Source: Limonium bicolor (taxonomy: Eukaryota > Streptophyta > Magnoliopsida > Caryophyllales > Plumbaginaceae). Taken from it: a DNA stretch of 64,000 nucleotides. The position numbers and the translations under genes are program-made. The notes below the pieces were generated by a model. The model searched no databases, was not told the DNA's origin, and saw only the letters and a program-made list of their open reading frames with translations. The stretch lies in contig CM041780.1 of the NCBI GenBank assembly GCA_023374045.1, positions 173,171,339-173,235,338 of the forward strand, given 5' to 3'. Position 1 is the first letter of the stretch; each line of letters opens with the position of its first letter. Below, piece after piece: positions 23,060 through 35,523 of the stretch.

Positions 23060-25790
23060 TCAACAAAATATTTTATTCTAAGTTTTGATATTATAGACAA
23101 AAATTTAAGTCTCTAATCCATCTCTATTCATAGACGAACCTATTTCCTCGCTGAAATATCCCTAACCATTAAATAATAAAATAATGGGAAATAAATATTA
23201 ATTTGGGGGATTATGAAACCCTAAGACATTAAACAAAGCTGATAATAGTGATAAAGGATATTTAAGAGGATTCAAACCCTAGAAGGGAATTGAAGGCCAT
23301 CGAAGCCAAAAACGCGCCAAAAACGCCTTAAGGTCAAAACCGTGCGCTAAGCCGGACCTTAAGCTAACCATGATATATAAACTATAAAACTCATACCAAG
23401 TCAATTAAGGATAGTTATATGACCCTTAAAACATATGAACTCATCTAGAACTGAGTAAAAATGCAAAAGGCCCGGGAGAGTCGACACACCTCCCTTAAGG
23501 CCCGAAAAGCCTTAGAAACACCCGGAAATGCTTTATAAGATGAAATAAATCATTACACTTCATTCCAAATGAACCATAACACTTTATTAAACATATAAGA
23601 TGAAGTTCTCATGCCAAATTCTCAATTAAACGCAAAGTGCTAGGAGGAACCGTTGTGGGCCCCATAAACCCTAAAAACGCCCGGGAATGCCTCGGAGAGG
23701 TGCCGAAGTGGCACAAACTCCTATATAATTCATTCTTAGAGTTCCTACCATCATTATTCATCATTATAAAGAGAACGCTTGATCTGGTTTTGCAAAAATA
23801 CACAAAGTGCTCGGGAGAAATTCTTAGAGCACCGTTTCAACCCGGAAACGACCTGAAAGTCCCGGGAATGAGTTACGGGCCTAGATAACCCAATGTAATC
23901 CAATGTAACACCTTAGAATGTTTATATTGACCATAAATAAGGTCAAGTAACACTTATAACTGGTTGGAACAAATTAATTTTCATCTTGGACAAAAATGCC
24001 CCGGAGCACAAAACAGTGTCTCGGAAACGCGTTTTACACTCTTACCTCATAGTTTTTAATGAGCCACGAATTTATGTCATAAAATGGACATGTGTTGACT
24101 GTATTAATCAAACAAAGACAAGGTGGGAACACCTCATCCAAGGCTGCCGATTTTGCTATTAAAAATTCCTTGTTTTTATCACTTTACCTAACTTAACACA
24201 CTCACTAGTCATCATTGTCCACTTCCCTTGTCTCCATGAGTCATTGCCGCCCATAACCCACCATGAGACCTGAGTTCAGCATTAATGTTCCACTGAAATT
24301 CCACTAGGAGCAAGTGCTCCACTAAGAATAAAATAAACACCTTTACTTTACCTAACTTTGCCACTTCTTCCCTTTGTCATTTTAGGGGGCTATGAAATTG
24401 TGACATCAAACGGTCATAAATTGACCATATTATGCAATAATAAACAAGGATGACTCATTGGGACAAAGAAGGTCGTTTTTAGGTACGAAAAAATATAGTA
24501 AAATACCTTTTTACAAGGGATTACCTTTACATTAAAGTATTCAGCCCACTACCAGCTGTCTTGTTTGATTGCTGCGCCTCCAGCCCCTAATGGAGCACTC
24601 AACCTGAATTATTTTCCCACTCAAATGCCATTATCCTAATGCCCCACCTAATTAACTAAGAAATTAACAACTTTCCCATTTTTAATACATAATGAGCCAT
24701 CTTCACTCATTTCCTTCCAAGGCTGCCGAGCTCCAGCCTTCTCCCTCCCTTTCTTCACGCCATTGAAGGGATATTCAGAGGTAAGAACTCAATTGGTAAG
24801 AAAACCTCATTACTTAGTCAAATTAGTCTTGTTTTACCTCCTTTTCCAAGGTAATTCACAAGTTAATTACCTTGGAGTTCAAATTTAACTTCTCCATGAC
24901 TTAGGTTCGAAATCAAAAATCATTTGGTCTGGGAAGGTCGTGCCTAAGTCAAAGATTTACCAAAGGTAACCTCTAAGAAGTTTAAGGTAAGGAAATTTCA
25001 CAAAAACCATTTTCTTCCCTAGTTGTTGTCATGGCCGAATTGGGTTGATTTCTTTGGATCCCTAAGCTTATTTTTTTCCTCCTTTACATACTTGATCAGT
25101 TGATATATCAAGATCTTCAAGGTTTAGCCGAATCCAACCTTAAAACACCATTTTAGGTGTTTTTAAAGAGTAGGTTTTCTAGCCTTGTTCTTGTGCTATT
25201 TAATCCGCCACTTTGGCTTGTATTTGGAGTAGGTTTAGCAACTTAATAACTCTGAAAATTAGGGCCGAAAATCCCTTGGGAAGAGCTTGAAAATTCTAAG
25301 ATAAAAACCTTATTTTTATGACTTATAATTATTCTTATGGTTAGTTCAAGTTTAGAACTTAACCATATCTTCATTTGTTGTTCAAAACATGCTTAGAAGT
25401 TACTCTTTTTTTATAAGTCAAATATCACATTTATTATCAATTGTTTCCTTGAGTTTATATGTCACATTTGTTGTATAGGGAGAATGATGTTTTCTTTCCT
25501 TATGCGGAGTTCAATATTTCGCAGACCCTTGACCCGTCTCTTCTATATATAGACATATATATACCTCTTGGACAATATACGGATACAAACAATAATACAA
25601 GTGAATATGAAATTCTCTCATTTACTTCCCCTTTCTTTATCCGAACCCTAAACCACTCTTTCTAATCTTCACCATTTTTCTTTTATAACATTTTTGTCAC
25701 TCTTTCCAAAACATCAACATGTTCCTACTCTTTCTCTCAGCGTCTCTCTTTTTCATTCATTTCTTGTGTTTTCTGCGCCTCTAGCTCTGT
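23060..25790. other. Intergenic, possible diverged LTR-like sequence, no gene
   Basis: At 23460-23890 three loosely repeated blocks carry CCCGGGAATG/CCCGGAAA and AAAGTGCT motifs, suggesting an old repeat. At 24770-25010 short pieces such as GAGGTAAGAACTC resemble the LTR leader style of the long LTRs in this window, but I cannot align them firmly. No gene is supported. Confidence 0.4.
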
Positions 25791-25792
25791 TC

Positions 25793-26826
25793 GACATGGC
25801 TGTTTTGGCAGCATAAATGCAACATATTTGACAGCAGGAATGCACTAGCATAAATGCAGCATATTTGCTGGCAGGAATGTGCTGGCATAAATGTAACTGT
25901 TTTGAAAACTGTTGTTTGGCAGTGCGGCATATATGCAGCATGTTTGGTTAAGTTAGTTATATGTAATGCGTTTACCGTTTTCGTATTACAATTACAATTT
26001 ATTATATTACATTACATAACTATATTTTGTTAGTATAAATAAATAGAAAAATTCACAAACAATATATTATTATGAGTATTTAATTTACAGTAAAAAACTT
26101 GAGAAACCAAAGAAAATAAAAATATTTATATAACCAATAAAATTTTTATTTTTATTATTTAACCAAAACTTGTAACTTCTAAACAATATATTTTTATTAT
26201 CTAAATTTTATAATTCTTACAAATATAAAAGCATAAAAAAGTAAAACAAGCGTTTCAAATTTTCTGATAATGTTATGTGAATTTATTTAGTGAAATTGTA
26301 ACTTTTAATAATATATAATATTTTTATAACTTTGTATGTTAATAAATTTATATACATTCATATTTTTATATACTATTTAAATATTTTAATTTATATATCA
26401 ACAAGTGAGTATATTTATTGGTTTTTTAAATTTTATTAATATGCGTGCTATTACAAATAATATATTGTAGATTTGTATTATAAAATGTGGGTTTTTTTTT
26501 TGAAATTTGGCTAAAGAAGTAGTACTATTTTTTATAAATTATTTGAAGCATTATGTAATTTGTAACAAATAAAGTAACTTGTAATTTTTTTAAATCAATA
26601 GTCATAGTAATTATATTATGAAGTGAGTAAAGAAACGGAAGTGAAAGCACGGAAACGAAAAAGTAGTATTTGCTGCGGGCATTTATGCTAACATTTATGT
26701 TGTCATTTATGTTGACATTTATGCTGACATTTATGTTGTTTTAGCTGAACAGCAAAAACAAATAAAGGAGTCCAAAACAGCATATGCTGTCCATTTATGC
26801 TCATTTTGAGCATGCCGAACGCACCC
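25793..26826. mobile_element. Non-autonomous DNA element with CATAAATG subterminal repeats
   Basis: The left end GTTCGACATGGCTGTTTTGG at 25799 pairs with the right end, whose complement begins GGGTGCGTTCGGCATG at 26826. Inside each end, repeats of AGCATAAATGC lie in opposite orientation (25815-25900 and 26660-26800). The 700-bp core is AT-rich with no coding frame. GGGTGCGTTYGG ends are common in plant MITEs of several superfamilies; I could not settle the target duplication. Confidence 0.65.
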
Positions 26827-27400
26827 TAAGTGATTGAAGAGCCAACACAGATAATATAGTGACGTATATTCTTCTCTCTGGCGACTATCAAAATAGAAGT
26901 TCTAGATTTCTCTAATCGCACTTTAATTCTTAATTTTTTTTCTTTTAGACATTTTAGATAATGGATCATTCGGTTATAATTAAATTTGGGATAATTCGGT
27001 TTTAAATCCAATAATCTAAAATCTAATTTAATTTTTTTTTATAATTTTAGATTTGGGATAACTAAATCATCCAAGTGTTCACCCGTACTATATAGGTTTA
27101 TTGAAAACATGTACACTTTTAGATGGAATCTATGCTTTAATTTTAAAATATATAAATTCAGTAAAAGTATCTACATTTATTTTTATATTAATCTCCAAAT
27201 GTAGACTTCCAAGTTAGACAACTTTGCTTCTTTTTTTAACGATGTACACTTTTAGCGTTTAAATAATTTTTTGTTGCAAAATTGTACACTTTATATTTTT
27301 GAAATTATGTCTTCAAAATTTTTTTCCAAAGAAGTGCATAACTTTTATTCATATTCAACGTTAGGACACCAAACAGAGGACATTCCAAGTTCCAAACGAG
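26827..27400. other. AT-rich intergenic, no gene
   Basis: No coding region; AT-rich. Confidence 0.5.
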
Positions 27401-27410
27401 GAGTACAACC

Positions 27411-28020
27411 ATAAGGCGCACTAACATCCAACCTGCTGGCTCTGTGAGCATTGCTCAAGAGACAAGCAACCACCTATTTTTCCAATGCAAGTACTCTTAT
27501 AGGATCTGGCGGGCGATCTGCGACTGGCTGGGGATCCCCACCTACCGGAGAAGTCTTCGTAGCTGCGCAACCTGGACTATTCGCTATTGCAAGAGGCATC
27601 GACCGGTGGATCTGGTGAAGAGAGCGGCAGTAGCCAACGTTGTCTACCATATCTGGATTGAAAGGTGCAAGCGAGCCATGGCCAACCAATCCAGAGATCC
27701 CAAGAGCATTATTGCTGACATCAAAGCGGCAACTAAAGCCACCATTTGTACTAAAATGAATCGTTCCATCGCAGATTTCGGCTGGCTAGACAGGGTGCTC
27801 TGCTCCTAGAAGCTTTTATCTTGTATTAAGTTGTACTGCCCTTTTCTTTTGGACTCCTTTTTTCCCTTGACGGGATAGTTATTAATTAGCGCTATGCTAT
27901 TTTTGTTTCATAACTAGGGTTGGGTTAATTAACTCTCTTTGTATCAGATATATGGGACTTCCATGTATCTAACACTTCTATTACTTCTTAATTAATATAT
28001 ACATATCCATTTATTCAAAA
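27411..28020 (+). mobile_element. LINE 3' fragment (zinc-ribbon end of ORF2 plus 3' UTR)
   Basis: The frame 27444-27809 encodes the typical C-terminal zinc-ribbon segment of plant LINE reverse transcriptases: ETSNHLFFQC then YSYRIWRAICDWLGI, and an IWIERCKR stretch. The preceding CWLCE half of the metal site lies at about 27430-27445 in another frame, so there is a frameshift. The frame ends without RNase H, and a 200-bp 3' UTR follows. The 5' part is missing, as is usual for truncated insertions. No convincing target duplication was found. Confidence 0.8.
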
Positions 28021-28342
28021 AACTTAGCCCAAGCTATTTTCAATATGGTCTCCGACTGTACCCTCAAAACACTAACTAAGTACTTATGATTAACATAGTT
28101 CAACCAATTAACTAGGAGAGTGAAACGTGCACAGGACCACTAACATTATTATAGAAAGAAGACACATGAGACCTGGATGAACAAGAGTAAAAGGTCATAG
28201 AGTGACTGTCAGAAGTGCTTTTATCTTAGCTGCAGTCGACCTAGTGCCCGTTCTATCAACCCTCGGAGTCCCCGAAAGTTGCCTCATGGGTCCCAAGTCA
28301 TAGCTGTAGTAATCATCATGCATGTTAAATTATGACATTTAA

Positions 28343-29134
28343 GGGTGTTCATAACCGGTTAACCGCATTTGGCGGTTAGTCAATATTAATAACTGTAACT
28401 GCTTCATTTAGAAACGGTTAACCGGGTTTAGTTAACCGTCGGTTTCGGTACGGTTTTTCCGGTTAACCATTAACCGGATAAAGGAAAAAAATGTACTATT
28501 TTAGATTACAACTTATAATCAAAATCATAAAATTTTCCGTTACATCATAAGTTTTATTATTGCAGAAAGCCATCTTAGTTTCTCTTTACATCATATCTAA
28601 ATTTTGTCATTACATAAAAACAACTAAACTTTACCATTAACTTACAACAACTAAGTATTGTTAACAAATACCAACCAAGTTTCACCAATCACTTGAAAAG
28701 TCGAGAGACTCATCAATTGTTATTATAAGTAGCTCCGCTGTGAGCTCCTTCATTCCTATAAGCTTTATAGAAAATATTATAGTAATGATACAAAATATTA
28801 ATTGTAAGATAACTATAACCTTTATCGATTTCCATATCTTATAATTCAAAAATTATTTATCTAACACAAAATGTAAGGGTTAGAAGTAGGAAAGAAAGAA
28901 AGGAAAGTGTATAAAGACTTTTAGAAAATCTAATTTTTTTTAATTTATAAATAGTTAAACGGTTAATCAGGTTAACCGGTTGGACTAAATCTGATAACCG
29001 AAACCGTAACCGTAACCGGCTTATTTAATTGGTCAGTTAACCGAAACCGGAAAATCGGTATAGTTAACCAAATTTTCGGTACGATTTTCCCGGTTTCGGT
29101 ATCGATTATACGGTTACGGTTTTTTTTAACACCC
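28343..29134. mobile_element. hAT-like MITE with AACCGGTTAACCG repeats
   Basis: Starts GGGTGTTCATAACCGGTTAACC and ends with the complement, GTTACGGTTTTTTTTAACACCC. Multiple GGTTAACCG and GGTTTCGGT motifs sit in both ends in inverted arrangement around an AT-rich core. GGGTGTTCA ends with such subterminal motifs are characteristic of a widespread class of plant hAT-type non-autonomous elements. The proposed 8-bp target duplication is poorly conserved. The short minus-strand frame over 28972-29244 is not a gene. Confidence 0.65.
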
Positions 29135-29312
29135 CCACATAGATTTCCACGTTGCAGAGACATACTTTCCATTTGTTTCACCAGGAGTGTGCAATGCACC
29201 GACAGTCTACAGTTGGTGGACAAAACCACTCCATCGGTCACCAAAGAGTTCCTCTGGCGTTGACCTCTGGCTCGTCCAAGCGAAGACCAAAGAATAATCC
29301 CATCTTCTACCG

Positions 29313-30312
29313 CTACCGAAACCTCTTGGGTGGAAGAATTTCTTTCACCCGTACCCAGGTATGAACTATCGGATGGAACTCGCCACCTTCCACCGCATAC
29401 CCAATCAACCCATTCAAGTCCTCCGTATTAGTGTTTCCTTCAGCGCAACGGTGAAGTTCCTCTCCCCCAAACCGGACATGCAAAAAACCTAAGTAACTAA
29501 CTAAAGATAAAGCATCGGGCTTATCTAGGAAAGGCGGCAGATCCTTGTGGGTTTCTTTGTCGATGACATCACCAAGGCCACTCCTAATAATTCCATTTCG
29601 CACTCCATCATGTTCAAAACTTAACCTCTGCTAGCCGGTCACTAAGATGCTACTAGCGTCGAGAGTAACTCTTCGATACATCTGTGCTGCGTTGAGTTGC
29701 CATTGCATCTTGTATTTCAAGCTACAGGCTTGATGCTCTTCTTCACCTTCCAAGTCAGAGAGAGGAGGTAGTCCTCGTATATTGCCTTTCACTTCGAACA
29801 ACAAGCTCTATTAGTCTTTGCAAGTTCACTTCGAACTGAAGTATACCTAATGAAGCCAACCTGCCAACTCCTATTCACCAGCGAGAGTAGCGTATCCCTT
29901 CTCCCATCCTTTAAACAACATCATCTACTGCTTCCTTATTAGCGAGATGAACCTATCCTTCATGGCCAACTTCCACGGGAGCAGTAATCTGTAAACCGTG
30001 AAAACAAACATTTGAGAGCTTGTGCCAGATGAAGAGCACGTTGGTTGAGAAAGACTGGAACGGTGATCTTGTGCCACATGCGGCGCTTCTGTCAACCAAC
30101 AAATTGGAGAAATAGGGATGCTTGATCTCTGCTTCATTTAGCTCGAATACGACAGGAAGATATTCGTGGCTGGTCCCAAAACTTTTCATCAATCTCCTAA
30201 AATTTCTACCTTCCAACGACGCTCCTATTAGCTCTTTAGCTTCGGATGGTGTGATTGATCCCAGATTGTCCACAAGGATTATTTTCGTCATAACAATACC
30301 AATAATTGACAA
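29313..30312 (-). pseudogene. Unidentified broken coding-like sequence
   Basis: Two minus-strand open stretches look protein-like: 30312-29953 (119 codons, with NLGSITPSEAKELIGASLEG and a serine/hydrophobic mix) and 29603-29313 (96 codons, with KDLPPFLDKPDALSLVSYLG). Between them (29640-29925) all frames are interrupted, but coding-like pieces continue in shifted frames (for example near 29690-29790). This pattern suggests an old host-gene or captured-gene fragment without introns. I do not recognise the family. Stops and frameshifts make it non-functional as it stands. Confidence 0.45.
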
Positions 30313-30409
30313 AATAGTATACTGAATATAAATGAGAAGGGATTTTGGGGAACGACATGTCTTGGCTACAAGTCACTTAGCTACATCTAGAGAGTAGTCC
30401 ACTTTTTTT

Positions 30410-31740
30410 TTTTTTTTATCATAAAACTTAAAATTTGTTGTAATTTTTAATATATAAGTCGAAAATATTAAAATAAATATCATTCTTCAACTAATTTCAA
30501 CCTCTTTAAAACAAGACCAATCATAAATATTTTAATAACTTTAAAAAATTATTTTGATAACTTTAAATATCTCGATTTGCTGCTCCCTTCGCTTACTCTC
30601 CTCACTTTCATTAATTTGATTTTAATACTCTATCTTGGCTACAATCACCTAATCACCTGTAGGCAAGAATTTGCCTGGAAAAAGACAAGTTAATAATCCA
30701 CATACAAAAGATAATGATGAAGATGGTGCAATGATGAAAACTCGACATTTGAGCTAACGCCCTCAAAAACAAAAGAGATACTTCATTAGGCTCTCCCCTC
30801 TTGAAAGAGCAATTTTTCCTTATGTCTTCAAATTTTCAAATTTACACATTTAGTTATATATTTAAACATTTTAGTGAATAATTTTATAATTTTCATTTGA
30901 TAGTATACCATTCATCAAAAGATGTTGATTTCCAAATGATAAAACACTTTAATTATTCCGGTCAATTTATAAATGTTCATTGTAATTAAAGGTCTACTTT
31001 TCACTCGAAAACGTGCTATATTAAAATTAGTAATATGTTTATGAAAGGGTTGCTTTTAATTTGGTTGTTGAAAAGTTTCTTTGAAAATCATTACAAAACT
31101 TCAGTATAAACACCATTAAAGATATTAAAATCTAAAACTTGGAGATAAAAAATAATTATTAAATTATAAATTAATTAAATGAAATGTGAAGTAGTATATA
31201 GGGGTGTCCATATTCGGTCAATTTGGTTATAACCAATTTTTTTTTTGGTTTTTTTCACCGTTTTTTTATATTAGATTTTGGTTTACTAAATTTTATTTCA
31301 GTTTGGTTTTCAGTTATTAAAGAGAATATATAAATATTAATAAAAATTATATTTTTTTAAATTCCAGTAAACCGAGTTTATTAAGTTTAACAGCAACTAA
31401 GGTCCCATTCTTTTATTACCTTATCTAACGAGTTTATTTGATCAGCTAGTTTATTCTCTCTGTATATCACATACATCAATTATCATATCAACTATTTTTT
31501 CTCTCTACTTTTTTTAATTTCAGTTCATAACTGACATCAGCTACATGTTTCATCCGACAAAAGAACGGAAAAATTCTGTTATCGATTAATTCGATTTCAG
31601 ATAATCAAGATGGAGAGCATGGAGCTGGAGCCACATTAGAACATGGAGAGTCCCATGTGTCAACAAGAGATTGGATAAAAACAATAGAAGAAATAAAAAG
31701 AGAGAAAACTACACACGCGCAGGGGAGGGGGCTGAATTGG
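30410..31740. other. AT-rich intergenic with fragments of inverted-repeat elements
   Basis: At 30420-30560 there is a single arm resembling the ends of the GATTCAYTT foldback family (TTGTAATTTTTAATATATAAGTC, then CCTCTTTAAAACAAGACCAATCATAA). At 31200 GGGGTGTCCATATTCGGTC resembles a hAT-type MITE end without a matching partner. No gene. Confidence 0.5.
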
Positions 31741-31769
31741 TTAGGAAAAAGAATTTGTATTTTTTTTCA

Positions 31770-32960
31770 AAATGTTATAACTTACAAAATAAAAGTGCAA
31801 TAATAATAAAAATTATACCATTGTTCATCATTTTTTGTGCTCTTCAAAACAAGATGCATCATGGATATATTTTGATGAACTTAAAATTTTATATTTTTGA
31901 ATGAGTATATATTAGGTATTTTTTAATTGAATCTTATTCATTAGCAAAATGAATATTCTTTAATAATAAAATGAACCTTATTCATTAACAAAATGAATCA
32001 TAACCCCAAACACTCTAAAAACCACCCTAAGAAAGTTAAAAATGTTGAAGGTATTTTTATGGTTTGTAGTGCAGGTAGACCATAAACCCTGCACCACAAA
32101 CCCTAAAAAACCTGTCGAGTCAGTAACGACAATATAAAGTGTAGAACTAATACCAAAAAGATAACCCTACCCCCCAAATACCCTAAAACCCGCCCTAGGA
32201 AAGCTAAAAACGTTGAAGGCATTTTTATGGTTTGTAGTGCAGGGTTTAGATTCACTTTTAAAAAACACAAAGGATTCAAGTTTGTGCTAGGATTAACTTT
32301 TACTAGTATTAAAACAAAATATTCACTTTTCGTAAACCTTTGATTCACCTTTAAAAAACCTTTGATTCACTTTTCTTAAACCTCTAATTTACTTTTCTTA
32401 AACCTTTTATTCACTTTAGTTAAAACAATCTCTATTTACGAGAATCACTTTTCTTAAACCTCTGATTCACTTTTCTTAAAACATGATTCACTTTATAAAA
32501 ACCTCTGATTCACATTTCTTAAACCTCTTAATCACTTTAGTTAAACAATCTATGATTACGAGATTCACTCTTATTACTTTGATTCACTTTGTAACAACTA
32601 GTGATTCACTTTTTAAAAACTTTTGATTCACTTTTCTAAACCCCTAATTCACAATAGTCAAACAATCAGAATCACTTTAGTTAAACAATCTCTATTTATG
32701 AGATTCACTTTTTTTAAACCTCTTATTCACTTTTAAGCAACTCTCTGATTCACTTTTTAACAACCTTTGATTCACTTTTTAACAATCTTTGATTCACTTT
32801 TCTTAAACTTAAGATTTACAATTAATATTAAAAAATATTTACATACAAAAAATGAAAAATTTAAAATTTATCAAAACATATTCATGTTTAGTCTTATTTT
32901 GAAGAGCATGAAAATGATGAATAATGATATAAAATTTATGTAATTTGGACATATATAATA
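31770..32960. mobile_element. Foldback-type element with internal GATTCACTT repeats
   Basis: An arm at about 31800-31890 (ATTATACCATTGTTCATCATT..GCTCTTCAAAACAAGA) is repeated inverted at about 32870-32950. The interior (32040-32830) has two copies of a block reading TTGAAGG..ATTTTTATGGTTTGTAGTGC and then about 20 short units of TTTGATTCACTTTTCTTAAACC. No coding frame belongs to the element. A relative forms the outer shell of the nest at 50735-53370. Confidence 0.75.
32250..32815. repeat. Short tandem repeat (TTTGATTCACTTTTCTTAAACC)
   Basis: Degenerate units of about 22-28 bp with the invariant core GATTCACTT. Occasional longer spacers (ACAATCTCTATTTACGAG) recur three times, indicating higher-order amplification. 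Confidence 0.85.
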
Positions 32961-33199
32961 AAATACAATATTTTAAAATTTTACAAAATAATAAACCACT
33001 AGACAAAATAGGTGCCAACTTACCAGCTCCGCAGATAATTTGGTTATTATTGAACTAAATTTAGGTTAAGTTCTACTATTAAGCTGTCTTGATTGGTACA
33101 GTTACGAGATATTTTGTCAACTTAGTACTAACTTTTAATCAAAAAATAATGCATGATAAATTCTAATGGATGAGATATATTTGTGCATTTAATACACAC

Positions 33200-33216
33200 G
33201 AACACTACATTTTGCA
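33200..33216. repeat. LINE B target-site duplication, left copy
   Basis: GAACACTACATTTTGCA, identical over 17 bp to 36388-36404. Confidence 0.93.
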
Positions 33217-33297
33217 AGCAACACCAGAATATCACAAAATCTAACCTACACCAGAATATGGGATCGCCCTTTTTACTTTTCATCATCTTCAAACGTG

Positions 33298-35511
33298 ATG
33301 GGCTGGTATTCTAATCACCGGCGACGTGCGTGGCAACCGATCTCGGAGAGGAGGAGAAACAACGCCGTCAGGAGAGAAGGCAGTCCGGTGCGGAGAATTC
33401 GCAAGCGCACAGGATCTGGGATCTTTGCGAATAGGAGCAGGCGGCTGGGAGAGCAGGGGCTTCGGAACAACTCCAGAATCTCGCTGCGAACAGGGAAGCC
33501 CGAGATATGGCGGAGGAGAGAGCCGAACCAGGTTGACGCTAAGGGAGGATCGCAGACCAAGAGGGATGGTCTAACGGAGAGAAGATGGAGAAAAGTCCCC
33601 ACTTCTACGGTTTTTATTGACAATATTCGCAGGGAAGTTTCCAGGTTTCAACTTGGAAGAATAGTAGGGAGATTCGTCAACTGGAGAAGGATTTACATCA
33701 GCAGAAAATCACGAAAGTCGAACCGTAACGCATGCGCGTTTGTGGATGTCGACCATGTTGAAGATGCGAGGTCTTTGATAGAGGGTATTCGGGGATGGAA
33801 TGTGAATGGAGACAAACTTTGGGCGAGGATGGAGTTCCAAGGAAGTAAAGTGAGAAGGAACAAGGCAGATAAGGAGAGGCCGCAAAGCAGGCTCAACGAT
33901 GGAGTAGGGCCACGCCAGTACGTTTGGAGAGAAACGCGGAGGAAGTGGAATGAAAAGGGACATGCGGTAGCCAGGTTGTCGGTGGACGTTAAGCATGATG
34001 AGGGAATGAGGGAGTGCCTGAAGAAGTGCGCAGTGATCACCTTCCCAGACGTTAGGACGCCAAAAGAAGCAATGGATTTTTTACAGAATAGATGGCCGAA
34101 GATGAGTGGATTACTTGCTTTCTCAGGGAAGAAGTTCCTCATGGTATTCGATACGACTTATGAAGCGGAGGAAGTGGTTAAGCAAGCGCGAGAAAAGGCT
34201 AAGGTCCAAGAAGGCATTGAAATCCGTAAATGGAATATAGCTGATCAGGTAGAGAAACGACGAACGTGGATTGTGGTGAGAGGCATCCCGCTACATGCAT
34301 GGAGCAATCGGAATGTTTGTAAGATAGCCCAAACGGTGGGCGAGGTCATTAAAATTGAAGAGGAAGATGGGCAATATGTAGAAAATGCAGAGATTCGCCT
34401 ACAGATTGAGACATCTACACTCCAGTTAATCAATTGGAAAATCATGGTGAATGTTGAGGGCCACAGTTTTCCGGTAAGCCTGGTTGAAGTTGCGGAGAAG
34501 CCATCTCCGGGAACGGAAGTTGATCAGTCACAGAGCATACTTCAAATTGCAAATTTTGAACAGGAAAATGGGTCAAGTCAAAGGGCCGGTACGGGTAACT
34601 ACAACATTAAGGAGGGAGAAGGTGAAACTGCTAGCTCCAGTCCACATAATAAAGCCCCGTTGAATTCGGGAGAGGAGAGGGAATTTAATTCTGCCTCATT
34701 TAGAATTTTACAACGGTCTCAAGGTGATAATGTGAGTGAACGGTTCCGAAGGGAGAAGAATATTAATCGGGAAGAATTTGGGAGTGGAGCGGTGCATGCT
34801 CTGTCTCCTGGAAGTTTGGAAAATCAGGGGAGGAGTTGTGGCAGTGAATCTCGCAGAGGGGGCCACGTGGTGGACCTTGCGATTAATCAGGATGCTAGGT
34901 TGGAGAATAAGTTCCCCTCTGGTGAATGCCCGCGTGTGTTAATGTCTGGGAGTGCTTATAATAATAAAGCTACTTTTATGGAAGAGGTGGAACGTCACTC
35001 TGCAGTTTTAAAGGCGAGAAATTTTATAGATAGAGGAGCGGGTTCTACTATAGGAGGGGCGCGCGGACAGGAGACGTACGTGAGCGGCTCGGAAAATTCA
35101 CGATGTCGGTCTCCCATGCAGAGGCAGTCTGACGTCGGCTGCGCTGACCAGGAGCGAGCCATTTCGGACCAAAGTGCCGGCGACGCTGTAGCCACGCCAG
35201 GGGTGGATCAAGCTGCAGTAGGGGGACACTCTATCGACAAGAGTGCTGATAGCCGGCTGATAAGGTTAGGCAATTCGCCTGGTGTAGATAAGGAGGGTAT
35301 TAGTTTGATTGTAGAACTTTTTCATAATACTCCGCCTCTACCTCATTCTAAGGAGGTTGCGCCGGCAAGAGATGATCTAGGCAAAATTGTTAATGCCGAA
35401 AAAGAAGCCGAGGAGTGCATTGATCTTTTGAGACAGTTAGGTTGCAAGATTCCAAATCCTAGTCTATCTAAGGCTAATATCATACACCAAATTCAACCTC
35501 AGTCTAAGTAG
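33298..35511 (+). CDS. LINE B ORF1, RNA-binding gag-like protein
   Basis: An open frame of about 737 codons. An RRM-like domain lies near residues 100-185 (TVFIDNI as RNP2, NACAFVDV as RNP1). A DUF4283-like region follows at about 245-395 (ITFPDVRTPKEA, then WIVVRGIPLHAW). The C-terminal half is polar, low-complexity and probably disordered. No CCHC zinc knuckle is visible, unlike LINE C. The protein would bind LINE RNA into a particle. The basic N terminus (RRR and RKR runs) may help nucleic-acid binding or nuclear import. I chose ATG 33298; a GTG sits directly before it. It is the longest intact frame in the window, and its ORF2 begins 12 bp downstream. Confidence 0.85.
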   Translation: MGWYSNHRRRAWQPISERRRNNAVRREGSPVRRIRKRTGSGIFANRSRRLGEQGLRNNSRISLRTGKPEIWRRREPNQVDAKGGSQTKRDGLTERRWRKVPTSTVFIDNIRREVSRFQLGRIVGRFVNWRRIYISRKSRKSNRNACAFVDVDHVEDARSLIEGIRGWNVNGDKLWARMEFQGSKVRRNKADKERPQSRLNDGVGPRQYVWRETRRKWNEKGHAVARLSVDVKHDEGMRECLKKCAVITFPDVRTPKEAMDFLQNRWPKMSGLLAFSGKKFLMVFDTTYEAEEVVKQAREKAKVQEGIEIRKWNIADQVEKRRTWIVVRGIPLHAWSNRNVCKIAQTVGEVIKIEEEDGQYVENAEIRLQIETSTLQLINWKIMVNVEGHSFPVSLVEVAEKPSPGTEVDQSQSILQIANFEQENGSSQRAGTGNYNIKEGEGETASSSPHNKAPLNSGEEREFNSASFRILQRSQGDNVSERFRREKNINREEFGSGAVHALSPGSLENQGRSCGSESRRGGHVVDLAINQDARLENKFPSGECPRVLMSGSAYNNKATFMEEVERHSAVLKARNFIDRGAGSTIGGARGQETYVSGSENSRCRSPMQRQSDVGCADQERAISDQSAGDAVATPGVDQAAVGGHSIDKSADSRLIRLGNSPGVDKEGISLIVELFHNTPPLPHSKEVAPARDDLGKIVNAEKEAEECIDLLRQLGCKIPNPSLSKANIIHQIQPQSK

Positions 35512-35523
35512 TGAGAGGGTAGA

